Shown piece after piece: positions 1 through 6,445 of a stretch of DNA of 9,992 nucleotides. Under the pieces are notes generated by a model. That model made no database searches. It was not told where the DNA came from and worked only from the letters and a program-made list of their open reading frames with translations. The stretch lies in NCBI GenBank assembly GCA_028712915.1, contig JAQTPJ010000019.1:1-9992 (forward strand), given 5' to 3'. Numbering within the stretch: position 1 is the first letter of the stretch; every line of letters starts with the position of its first letter. Made by a program: the position numbers and the translations under genes. The DNA is from Candidatus Omnitrophota bacterium (lineage in GTDB: Bacteria; Omnitrophota; Gorgyraeia; Velamenicoccales; JABMQK01).

Positions 1-274
1 CTAAAGACAGTTGCGTTTTATGCATCAAATCATTAATATAAAATTTATAACCTAAGTCGGTAGGAACCCTGCCTGAAGAAGTATGCGGATGCATAAGAAA
101 ACCCTGCCCCTCCAAATCCTTTAATACATTCCTTATAGTAGCCGGGCTTAAATCAAACTTATAATTCTCAAGCAGAGCCTCCGAGCCAACCGGCTGGGCA
201 GTTTCTAGATAAAGCTCAATAGTCTTCCTGAGAATATCCGTCCTTCTTGAATCATAATCAACTTTACGGACCAT
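1..274 (-). CDS. hrcA: Heat-inducible transcription repressor HrcA (N-terminal part, runs off left edge)
   Basis: HrcA is the repressor that binds CIRCE operators and shuts off the dnaK/groE chaperone operons until heat stress. The 91 visible residues are its N-terminal winged-helix DNA-binding region. They contain the family signature SPATIRN (residues 43-49), then LKDLEGQGFL and PHTSSGRVPT (63-72), followed by GYKFYIND. HrcA proteins are usually about 340 residues, so roughly three quarters lie beyond the window. The ATG at 272-274 is preceded on the minus strand by AGAGGG with a 9-nt spacer, which supports this start. Upstream sit a perfect CIRCE and a sigma-A-like promoter, so the gene almost certainly represses itself. 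By analogy with other bacteria, grpE, dnaK and dnaJ may follow downstream, but none of that is visible here. Confidence 0.95.
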   Translation of the reverse strand, partial: MVRKVDYDSRRTDILRKTIELYLETAQPVGSEALLENYKFDLSPATIRNVLKDLEGQGFLMHPHTSSGRVPTDLGYKFYINDLMHKTQLSL

Positions 275-322
275 TTTACTTAACCCTCTGTTTTTTATTC
301 AGTTATGGTTATAATGAAACAA

Positions 323-355
323 CCTTTAGCACTCTCTACCTAAGAGTGCTAAAGG
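323..355 (-). promoter_or_regulatory. CIRCE operator (HrcA-binding inverted repeat)
   Basis: The core is the exact consensus TTAGCACTC (326-334), a 9-nt spacer (335-343), and GAGTGCTAA (344-352). The complementarity extends beyond the 9-bp core to 12-bp arms (323-334 and 344-355). It lies between the hrcA start codon and the -10 box of its predicted promoter, so HrcA bound here would block transcription at or just after initiation. The element is symmetric and is assigned to the minus strand because it serves hrcA. It lies about 170 bp upstream of the divergent prenyl synthase gene, where an effect is possible but not shown. Confidence 0.97.
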
Positions 356-362
356 GAATATA

Positions 363-390
363 ATTTTAACACAGAAAAAATACTTGTCAA
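363..390 (-). promoter_or_regulatory. Sigma-A/sigma-70-type promoter of hrcA
   Basis: On the minus strand a perfect -35 TTGACA (plus positions 385-390) is followed by a 16-nt spacer and a -10 box TAAAAT (363-368). The predicted transcription start falls about 7 nt after the -10 box, directly at the outer edge of the CIRCE arm. This is the usual arrangement for HrcA-controlled operons: a vegetative promoter with a repressor site at the start point. The leader to the hrcA ATG would be about 80 nt. Confidence 0.8.
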
Positions 391-522
391 TACTTTTTTT
401 ATCTGACAATAAATACAAGATAAACGCCTTTCCTCCTGCCTTATAGTAAATAAAGCCAACCCGCTACCTATATGAATTAAAATTAGTTTGTAAAAGAAAC
501 TCCTGTATGATAACATAGGTGC

Positions 523-1563
523 ATGTTTAATGAGATAAAAAAACAAATTGATAGGGAATTAATAAAATTCCTTAAGAATATTGACAGGCTGTATTTTTTG
601 AATAAAACCTCCCCTCTTCTCTCTAAATACATTAAGAATTTTGTATTGCGGGGCGGCAAAAGAATACGCCCGATCCTGTTTGTCATAGGTTATCGCAGTT
701 TCGCCAAAAAAATAGCCCCTAACCTATACACCTCGGCTTTAGCCATAGAGCTCCTGCACAACTTCATGCTGGTCCACGATGATATAATCGATAAATCCGA
801 TACCCGCAGGGGCAAACCATCAATGCATGCTATGTTTAACAACTACCTGTCCGGCAAAAAAGGCGTTAAATTAAACGGCCAGGACCTGGCTATCGTAGCC
901 GGTGATGTTATGTATGCGATGGCTATACAGGCTTTCCTGGCGGTTGAAGAAAAGAAAGAACGCAAAGAAAAGGCTTTAAGAAAATTTATTGAAGCGACTA
1001 TTCATACCGCAACCGGAGAATTCATAGAACTCATTTATGGCATTAACGACATAAAAAATATAAAGAAAGAAGATATCTTAAGGGTATATGATTATAAAAC
1101 CGCTTATTACACTTTTGCCTGTCCTCTTGCCGCAGGGGCCATACTGGCCGGAGCAAGCCAACCTCAAGCGGAAAAATTGTCCCGCTACGGTATATATTTA
1201 GGTAGGGCATTCCAAATCAAAGATGACACAATAAGCATGTTTCAGGAAGAAAAACAAACAGGCAAATCTTCGCTTTCTGATTTAAAAGAAGCAAAGAAAA
1301 CACTTATAATCTGGTATACCTATCACCATACGGATAAGAAAAACCAAAATGCCATAAGAAGAATCTTCTCAAAAAATAATGCGAACAGGAATGATTTACT
1401 TGCCATAAGGAAGATTGTAGCGGGATCCGGCGCCTTAGAATATGCAAAAAAAGAAATATCCGGGCTTCTTAGGAAATCGCAAAAGGCAATTGAATCCTCC
1501 AGCATAAAACCTCCCTACAGGGCGCTTCTGGTTAATTATACCCAAAACATCCTAAACGTATAA
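523..1563 (+). CDS. Polyprenyl diphosphate synthase, probably geranylgeranyl diphosphate (GGPP) synthase
   Basis: This is a trans-isoprenyl diphosphate synthase (346 aa) that condenses IPP onto an allylic diphosphate in the cytosol. Visible motifs are GGKRIRP (44-50), the first Asp-rich motif DDIID (86-90) followed by the RRG of the substrate site (95-97), the YKTA lysine/threonine motif (191-194), and FQIKDD (230-235) as the second Asp-rich region. F81 sits five residues before DDIID, and that motif lacks the two-residue insertion of bacterial FPP synthases. In this family the pattern points to a C20 product, which suits the phytoene synthase-like gene 3 nt downstream. The second Asp motif reads DDTIS instead of DDxxD, so its last Asp is lost; many GGPP synthases vary at that position. 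The start is the only usable ATG near the AGGTG at 517-521, but the spacing is very short, so initiation looks weak. Product length is inferred. Confidence 0.9.
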   Translation: MFNEIKKQIDRELIKFLKNIDRLYFLNKTSPLLSKYIKNFVLRGGKRIRPILFVIGYRSFAKKIAPNLYTSALAIELLHNFMLVHDDIIDKSDTRRGKPSMHAMFNNYLSGKKGVKLNGQDLAIVAGDVMYAMAIQAFLAVEEKKERKEKALRKFIEATIHTATGEFIELIYGINDIKNIKKEDILRVYDYKTAYYTFACPLAAGAILAGASQPQAEKLSRYGIYLGRAFQIKDDTISMFQEEKQTGKSSLSDLKEAKKTLIIWYTYHHTDKKNQNAIRRIFSKNNANRNDLLAIRKIVAGSGALEYAKKEISGLLRKSQKAIESSSIKPPYRALLVNYTQNILNV

Positions 1564-1566
1564 TAT

Positions 1567-2436
1567 ATGATTTACACTGATAAAGATATTCGTTACGGTT
1601 TCATCGCCGCTGAAAATATCACCAGAAAATACTCAAAGACATTTTATTTCACCTCTAAATTCCTGCCGCGCGATAAAAGATACGCCTTGTATGCAATCTA
1701 CGCCATATGCAGAATAAGCGACGACGCGGTAGATATGAATACGGATAATCATAGAATTAATGCCTTAAAGAAGATTCGGGATGATATAAATTTAGCTTAT
1801 ACCGATAGTAAGGTAAATCAAAAACTAATATCCGCCTTCCGGGAAACTGTGCAGACATATGATATTCCAAAGAATTATTTTGATACTCTCATAGAAGGCA
1901 TGTATATGGATATACATAAAAACCGCTATGAAAACTTTAATGAATTGTATGTTTATTGTTACAAGGCGGGCGGCATAGTCGGGCTTATGGCAATAAAGGT
2001 ATTCGGCTATAAAAATAAAGAAGCCGAGGGATATGCCGTGGACTTAGGAATCGCCATACAGCTTACTAATATGATAAGGGATATCAAAGAAGACTTTATA
2101 AGAAACAGGATTTATCTGCCTCAAGACGCGATGAATAAATTTAATGTATCGCAAGAGCATATCGCCCAAGGAACCATGGATGATAACTTCATAGGGTTAA
2201 TAAAATCCCAAATAAACCAAGCAAGGCAATACTATGATAATTCCGCTAAAGGGATTTCAACAATATCCAACAGGGTATCGCGCCTGGCAATATGCCTTAT
2301 CAAAGAAATGTATTCCGCTATTTTGGGTTCAGTGGAAAAGAATAAATACGACATATTCTCCAAGCGCGCTTATGTGCCTATGTATAAAAAAATATTCTTA
2401 ACTTTAAAAGTCCTGGCAAAAGGCCAATATTTATGA
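1567..2436 (+). CDS. crtB: Phytoene/squalene synthase family protein (probable phytoene synthase)
   Basis: This family joins two prenyl diphosphates head to head, giving phytoene from GGPP or squalene-type C30 products from FPP. The 289-aa protein carries SKTFYF (23-28), the first Asp-rich motif DDAVD (52-56) inside AICRISDDAVD, GMYMDI (111-116), YKAGGIVGL (132-140), and the second Asp-rich stretch QLTNMIRDIKEDF (165-177) leading to RIYLP (181-185). The length matches bacterial CrtB/CrtM/HpnD. The gene follows the prenyl synthase by 3 nt and overlaps ispH by 4 nt (ATGA), so the three are surely co-transcribed. Phytoene synthase is preferred because the upstream enzyme looks C20-specific. Dehydrosqualene synthase or a hopanoid HpnD-type enzyme cannot be excluded, and no desaturase or cyclase is in the window to decide. 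The family call is secure; the crtB symbol is less so. Confidence 0.88.
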   Translation: MIYTDKDIRYGFIAAENITRKYSKTFYFTSKFLPRDKRYALYAIYAICRISDDAVDMNTDNHRINALKKIRDDINLAYTDSKVNQKLISAFRETVQTYDIPKNYFDTLIEGMYMDIHKNRYENFNELYVYCYKAGGIVGLMAIKVFGYKNKEAEGYAVDLGIAIQLTNMIRDIKEDFIRNRIYLPQDAMNKFNVSQEHIAQGTMDDNFIGLIKSQINQARQYYDNSAKGISTISNRVSRLAICLIKEMYSAILGSVEKNKYDIFSKRAYVPMYKKIFLTLKVLAKGQYL

Positions 2437-3269
2437 AAATCCGTATCGCTAAATCAGCTGGTTTCTGTTTCGGCGTAAAAAGGGCGATTAAAATCGCAAA
2501 TGAAACGCTGAAAGAAAAAAAGAAAGCCTATATGCTGGGAGATATAGTGCATAATGAAGACGTGACAAATCAGCTCGATAAAGCCGGCATCAAAAGGATT
2601 AAACGATTAGGAAACGGCAAAGGTAAAACTCTTTTAATACGCGCTCATGGCTCATCCCGTAAACTCTTTAATAAAGCCCTGCAGCTGGGTTATTCTATTG
2701 TAGACGCCACCTGCCCCATGGTAAAAGAAATTCAAAACATAGCGATTAAAAATGAACTAAAAGGATACCATATTATAATCATAGGCGATAAAAAACACGA
2801 CGAAGTACACAGCATCATGGGGCAATTAAAGAATAAGGCGGTAGTTATAGATAATATTAAGAATATCCCGTGGGAAAAAATCAAAAAGATGAAGAAAGCC
2901 GCTGTTGTAGTGCAATCTACTCAAAATATGGAAAAGGTCAAAGAAATAGTTAATGTCTTGAATGCCTGCGTAGGAGAATTAAAATTCTTTAATACAATAT
3001 GTAAACCCACGAGGACTAAACAGGAAGAAATAAAAACTATGCCTCTTGTAAACGACGTAATGATTATCATCGGTTCAAAGACAAGCGCTAACACAAAAAG
3101 ATTGTATGAAATATCGAAATCACTCAATAAAAATAGTTACTGGGTTAATTCAGGGAATGGAATCATGCGCAAGTGGTTTGAAAACAAAAAAAGCGTGGGA
3201 ATTACGGCAGGCGCATCAACTCCGGAGTCTACAACGCGGGAAATTATAAAATATATAAAGAAATTTTAA
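2433..3269 (+). CDS. ispH: 4-hydroxy-3-methylbut-2-enyl diphosphate reductase (IspH/LytB)
   Basis: IspH is the last enzyme of the MEP pathway. It is an iron-sulfur reductase that turns HMBPP into IPP and DMAPP. The three cluster cysteines are present: C12 in AGFCFGVKRA, C94 in VDATCPMVKE, and C190 in NTICKPTR. Substrate-site residues are also seen: H40 (IVHNEDV), H72 (RAHGS), H122 and catalytic E124 (KHDEVHSIMGQ), and the C-terminal AGASTPE (259-265). The serine-serine-asparagine phosphate-binding motif reads SAN (218-220), so one serine is alanine. At 278 aa it is near the short end of the family and complete. Its ATG overlaps the stop of the phytoene synthase-like gene, which suggests translational coupling. 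The placement links C5 precursor supply to its use in the same operon. Confidence 0.96.
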   Translation: MKIRIAKSAGFCFGVKRAIKIANETLKEKKKAYMLGDIVHNEDVTNQLDKAGIKRIKRLGNGKGKTLLIRAHGSSRKLFNKALQLGYSIVDATCPMVKEIQNIAIKNELKGYHIIIIGDKKHDEVHSIMGQLKNKAVVIDNIKNIPWEKIKKMKKAAVVVQSTQNMEKVKEIVNVLNACVGELKFFNTICKPTRTKQEEIKTMPLVNDVMIIIGSKTSANTKRLYEISKSLNKNSYWVNSGNGIMRKWFENKKSVGITAGASTPESTTREIIKYIKKF

Positions 3270-3273
3270 AATG

Positions 3274-4521
3274 TTAATTATTAACGTAGTTTTTTAGCTT
3301 ATGGCAAGCCACCGAGGACAATACTGCTTCTATGTTAATGGAATCAGCGGTGTATTTTATTGATTTGACCTGCCCTTCCCTGTAGATTAAATCAACCAGA
3401 TCCATCCTGCCGAGAGGTAAAGTCAAAGAAATCGAAACAACCATTTTTTCTAACTTCTGCTCTATTAAACTGAGCAGCCCCGCCAAATTTTCCCCTGTCA
3501 ATGCTGAGATTGCTATGCTGTCGGGAAAATCCTGCTGGTATTTTCCCAGCCAATCCCTATCGCTCAATTTATCTACCTTATTTAAAACAGTTACCATTGG
3601 TTTTTCTGTCGTATTAAGCCTTTCCAAAACATCCCAGACCGCGTCATTATGTTCATAAAACCTTGGGTCGCTGATATCTAAAATATGGATTAATAGATCA
3701 GCTTCGGTAACTTCTTCCAGAGTCGCTTTGAACGCCTCAATTAGATGCGTGGGCAGATTATCAATAAAACCCACAGTATCAGAAAGAACTATCTTCTGGT
3801 TATTGGAAAGGTTGATGCTGCGCGAGAGAGGATCTAGCGTCGTAAAAAGGTATTTGCTTACACGCTGCCTGCTGCCCGTGAGGGAATTCAACAAAGTGGA
3901 TTTTCCCGCGCTTGTATATCCGATAAGAGTAACTGTCGGGACAGAGGATTCTTTGCGTTTCTTTCTAACTATTTCCCTGCGCTGGACTAAACTTTCCAGG
4001 TCCTTCTTTAATCTACTGATATGGTCTTTGATTTTACGCCGGTCTACTTCTAACTTCTGCTCGCCTGGCCCACGAGTGCCTATGCCACCGCCTAACCTAG
4101 ACAAGGCTATTCCCTTGCCTGTCAACCTGGGTAAAAGGTATTCCAGCTGCGCCAACTCTACCTGCATCTTACCTTCCATAGTTTTTGCATGCCTTGCAAA
4201 AATATCCAAAATCAACTGCGTGCGGTCTATGGTCTTTTTTTCTAAAATACCTTCTAAATTACGCTGTTGAGTACCGCTCAAATCGTTGTTAAAAATTACC
4301 GTATCTATACTTTTTTTCTGGCATAATTGTTTTATTTCTTCTACTTTGCCTTCGCCTATATATAAATCAGCTGTAAGCTTATCGCGAAAATATAATAACT
4401 CCTCCATAACCTTAACTCCCGTAGATAAAGCTAATTCTTTCAATTCCAGAGCTTGATCCTTATATTCAGGCAGCCCTTTTTTATAATTCAAACCAACGGT
4501 TACCAACAGGACTTTTTCCAT
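3274..4521 (-). CDS. hflX: GTPase HflX (ribosome-associated)
   Basis: HflX is a GTPase that binds the 50S subunit and in several bacteria splits stalled or stress-damaged ribosomes. This 415-aa copy has the N-terminal HflX domain with YIGEGKVEEI (54-63), the central glycine-rich signature GGGIGTRGPGE (144-154) followed by LEVDRR, and a complete G domain: G1 GYTSAGKS (201-208), a TTLD switch-I segment (227-230), G3 DTVGF (248-252), G4 NKVD (314-317), and G5 SALTGEN (339-345). Length and domain order are typical. It starts 14 nt after the stop of the upstream TPR gene with no obvious Shine-Dalgarno, so it probably relies on read-on from that gene. The ATG is supported by the family-like start MEKVLLVTVGL. 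It ends 4 nt from the converging ispH. Confidence 0.96.
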   Translation of the reverse strand: MEKVLLVTVGLNYKKGLPEYKDQALELKELALSTGVKVMEELLYFRDKLTADLYIGEGKVEEIKQLCQKKSIDTVIFNNDLSGTQQRNLEGILEKKTIDRTQLILDIFARHAKTMEGKMQVELAQLEYLLPRLTGKGIALSRLGGGIGTRGPGEQKLEVDRRKIKDHISRLKKDLESLVQRREIVRKKRKESSVPTVTLIGYTSAGKSTLLNSLTGSRQRVSKYLFTTLDPLSRSINLSNNQKIVLSDTVGFIDNLPTHLIEAFKATLEEVTEADLLIHILDISDPRFYEHNDAVWDVLERLNTTEKPMVTVLNKVDKLSDRDWLGKYQQDFPDSIAISALTGENLAGLLSLIEQKLEKMVVSISLTLPLGRMDLVDLIYREGQVKSIKYTADSINIEAVLSSVACHKLKNYVNN

Positions 4522-4535
4522 CTGGGATATTTATT

Positions 4536-5930
4536 TTATTCAGGAGTACTTTCTGCTTCTGGAATGTAGATATGGATATAATCCAATGACTTTACGTGGT
4601 TAGGATTAATTTCTAACGCCTTGCTAAAAGCGTCTTTTGCCAAGGCATATCTTTTATTTTTATAACAATAAACCCCTTCTTCATACAGGGCTTTCAACTG
4701 GCTGTCTTTAGTTTTCTTCTGAAGCGCGGCTTCCATCCTGCTGCTATGCCTTTGCATAATAGCATCTGTTTCTTCTGCTTTTGTTTTATCTGCCGCTTCT
4801 TTATTTTTCTTAACCTCCGCGACAACCTTATCTTCATTTAATGCTATAGCGGCCTCTTTCTTCTGTTTAATCTTCTGGTTTGCAGGCTCTTTATTTAACA
4901 TTGGTTCTTTGCTCTTCTTTAATATTTCTTTTCTTTCTCGTTTTTCTTTTTTCCTGGCTATATTTTCTTCCCTATGCTTCCTTCTCGCCTCTATCCTTTC
5001 GACCTTACGCGCTCTCTTAGCCTCTCTTGCCCTATCCTTCTTCTCCTTTAATTCTTTTTTTCTTCTCTCTTTTTCTTTTATGGCGGCTTGGCGCTTATTC
5101 TCTTTTTCTATATTATTTAATTCCCTGCCTATCATTCCCCAGGAATCTTCTTTTTTCGCATCAAATTCTCTGACTATTTTTTCTTCTGCTGTCCGTTCTT
5201 TATCTTCAACCGCTTTAAGGCTGTCTTTTGTCAGCTGCTGGGCAGTAAAAGGAAGGATACTTTCCTTTTCTTTCTTGATTTTTCTTGCCTTGGCTATATC
5301 TTCTTTTCTCTTTCTTTTAAGCTCTTTCTTTTCCTTGATAATCCTTTGTTGCTCTAATTTAGCCTGTTTTCTTTTTTCAGCCCTTTCCTTGGCCCTTGTT
5401 ACCTTTTCATGCTTTGCCTTTTCTTTTTCTATGACACTTTTCTCTATCTTGTTTAATTGGCTCTTATATAGCGCTTCCCTGGTTAAGCGTTCTTTTTCCA
5501 TCGCATCCATTTGCCTTCTTGCGCCCTCAATGGACTTATCTAAATTCTTAAACTCCATCTCCTCTTTTTTGTCTAAGATAATCTTCATCTCTTTCGCCTT
5601 TACTTGCTTATTCAGGCTAAGTTTCTTAGGAATTGTATACTCTATATATTTATTCGCCCCGGCATGATACGGGTCTAATTCCAATACATGATAGAATAAA
5701 GTCTTAGCTGTTTCTATATCTCCCTCCAAATAAGACTTCTTGGCATATTTATAAACGAGATCAGCTTCCTCTTTTTTCTCTTCTTCAGATAAGTTTGAGT
5801 AATCTAAATCTTCACTTATTGCATTAATCTCGGCATAAGCAAAATTCGGTGATCTTCCTGAGAAAATGCCAGCTAATAAGAAAAAAACAAAAAATCCTCT
5901 TTTAATCAGTCTAATATTGAACATTGCCAT
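4536..5930 (-). CDS. Exported protein with TPR units at both ends of a long charged helix; function unknown
   Basis: I do not recognise a characterised family. The 464-aa product starts with an apparent signal peptide: basic RLIKRG, a hydrophobic core FFVFFLLAGIF, and an AYA|E cleavage site after about residue 33. This places it in the periplasm or cell envelope. Residues about 56-101 form a TPR-like helix pair (YAKKSYLEGDIETAKTLF, then LELDPYH). A similar unit at about 411-457 has YKNKRYALAKDAFSKALEINPNH. Both units end in a matching tail, KYIEYTIP and DYIHIYIP. Between them lie about 300 residues rich in K, E and R, consistent with a coiled coil or single alpha-helix, interrupted around 225-265 by a less charged stretch. 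It lies 83 nt downstream of the response regulator and 14 nt upstream of hflX. Two start codons compete: the ATG at 5930 is only 1 nt from AAGG, while the in-frame ATG at 5924 has 7 nt spacing and may be the true start. A scaffold or envelope role is a guess. Confidence 0.8.
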   Translation of the reverse strand: MAMFNIRLIKRGFFVFFLLAGIFSGRSPNFAYAEINAISEDLDYSNLSEEEKKEEADLVYKYAKKSYLEGDIETAKTLFYHVLELDPYHAGANKYIEYTIPKKLSLNKQVKAKEMKIILDKKEEMEFKNLDKSIEGARRQMDAMEKERLTREALYKSQLNKIEKSVIEKEKAKHEKVTRAKERAEKRKQAKLEQQRIIKEKKELKRKRKEDIAKARKIKKEKESILPFTAQQLTKDSLKAVEDKERTAEEKIVREFDAKKEDSWGMIGRELNNIEKENKRQAAIKEKERRKKELKEKKDRAREAKRARKVERIEARRKHREENIARKKEKRERKEILKKSKEPMLNKEPANQKIKQKKEAAIALNEDKVVAEVKKNKEAADKTKAEETDAIMQRHSSRMEAALQKKTKDSQLKALYEEGVYCYKNKRYALAKDAFSKALEINPNHVKSLDYIHIYIPEAESTPE

Positions 5931-5931
5931 A

Positions 5932-5935
5932 CCTT
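5932..5935 (-). promoter_or_regulatory. Shine-Dalgarno AAGG favouring the second ATG of the TPR/charged-helix gene
   Basis: On the minus strand AAGG precedes two in-frame start codons. It is 1 nt from the ATG at 5928-5930 and 7 nt from the ATG at 5922-5924. Only the second distance is normal, so translation may start two codons later, giving MFNIRL. The signal peptide is intact either way. Confidence 0.5.
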
Positions 5936-6013
5936 GGTTTAATTATATAATTTTTAATAAGATGTTTTGCGGCTAAGCAGGCGGGTATCACTATAAAGAT
6001 TGAAATACTATTC

Positions 6014-6406
6014 TTATTGATTTTGTTTGCGCTCCAGTACTTCCTTTATTACCCTGACTAATTCCGGAGTCTGGCAAGGTTTGGCGATAAAAGGCCTGCC
6101 GCCCACCATGCTCAGCCCGTCATACCTTCCCAAATCCTTTTCGTCTGCCAAGCAGGTAAGAAAAATAATGGGTATATCTTTTGTGCGCGCGTCGTTTACC
6201 AGGCGGAAGGCTACTTCGCTGCCGTCTAATTCCGGCATAATTATATCCAGCAGCACCAAATCCGGCTGCTGTTCTGCAGCCACCCGAATACCCTTTTCGG
6301 GATTAGTCTCTATAATTACGTCGAATTCTCTGGTTTTCTCCAGATTCTTTTTTGTAAAATAGCAAAAATCTTCCTCGTCATCAATCATAAGGATTTTCTT
6401 TTTCAT
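6014..6406 (-). CDS. Single-domain response regulator (receiver domain only)
   Basis: This is a 130-aa CheY-like receiver with no output domain. It has the acidic pocket D9/D10 (MIDDEED), the phosphoacceptor D54 in VLLDIIMPELDG, the switch threonine T84 (IFLTC), and the conserved lysine K109 in FIAKPC. All active-site residues are in place, so it should take a phosphoryl group. The upstream GGAGGG (6412-6417) with a 5-nt spacer is the clearest ribosome-binding site in the window and fixes the start. It begins 39 nt after the stop of the histidine kinase gene, its presumed partner. Without a DNA-binding or enzymatic domain it must act by protein contact, either with another protein or as a phosphorelay intermediate. 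That target is not identifiable here. Confidence 0.95.
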   Translation of the reverse strand: MKKKILMIDDEEDFCYFTKKNLEKTREFDVIIETNPEKGIRVAAEQQPDLVLLDIIMPELDGSEVAFRLVNDARTKDIPIIFLTCLADEKDLGRYDGLSMVGGRPFIAKPCQTPELVRVIKEVLERKQNQ

Positions 6407-6445
6407 CTATACCCTCCGCGAATATAACAAATATTTATCTTGTCC

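Noticed and set aside
384..520. Plus-strand promoter for the isoprenoid operon
   Set aside because: TATAGT (442-447) and other AT-rich hexamers occur, but none has a convincing -35 at 16-18 nt, so none was annotated.
483..686. Small minus-strand frames at 349-546 and 483-686
   Set aside because: They lack ribosome-binding sites, overlap the prenyl synthase start or the hrcA promoter/CIRCE region, and have no recognisable features.
3273..3285. Palindrome GTTAATTATTAAC as a bidirectional terminator
   Set aside because: It is short, has one G-C pair per arm, and lacks a proper U tract on the plus strand; it is too weak to call.
3728..4270. 180-codon plus-strand frame
   Set aside because: It is antisense to the HflX G domain, shows no recognisable motif, and the minus-strand gene is unambiguous.
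4909..5667. 252-codon open frame on the plus strand, rich in F, S and L and looking like a membrane protein
   Set aside because: It is exactly antisense to the charged-helix region. Reverse complements of Lys/Glu codons read as Phe/Leu/Ser, which explains its composition. The minus-strand frame has a signal peptide and TPR units.
5941..5952. Perfect palindrome AATTATATAATT containing TATAAT, upstream of the TPR gene on the minus strand
   Set aside because: No -35 hexamer lies at a suitable distance, and the start point would fall on the ribosome-binding site. It is probably AT-rich chance.
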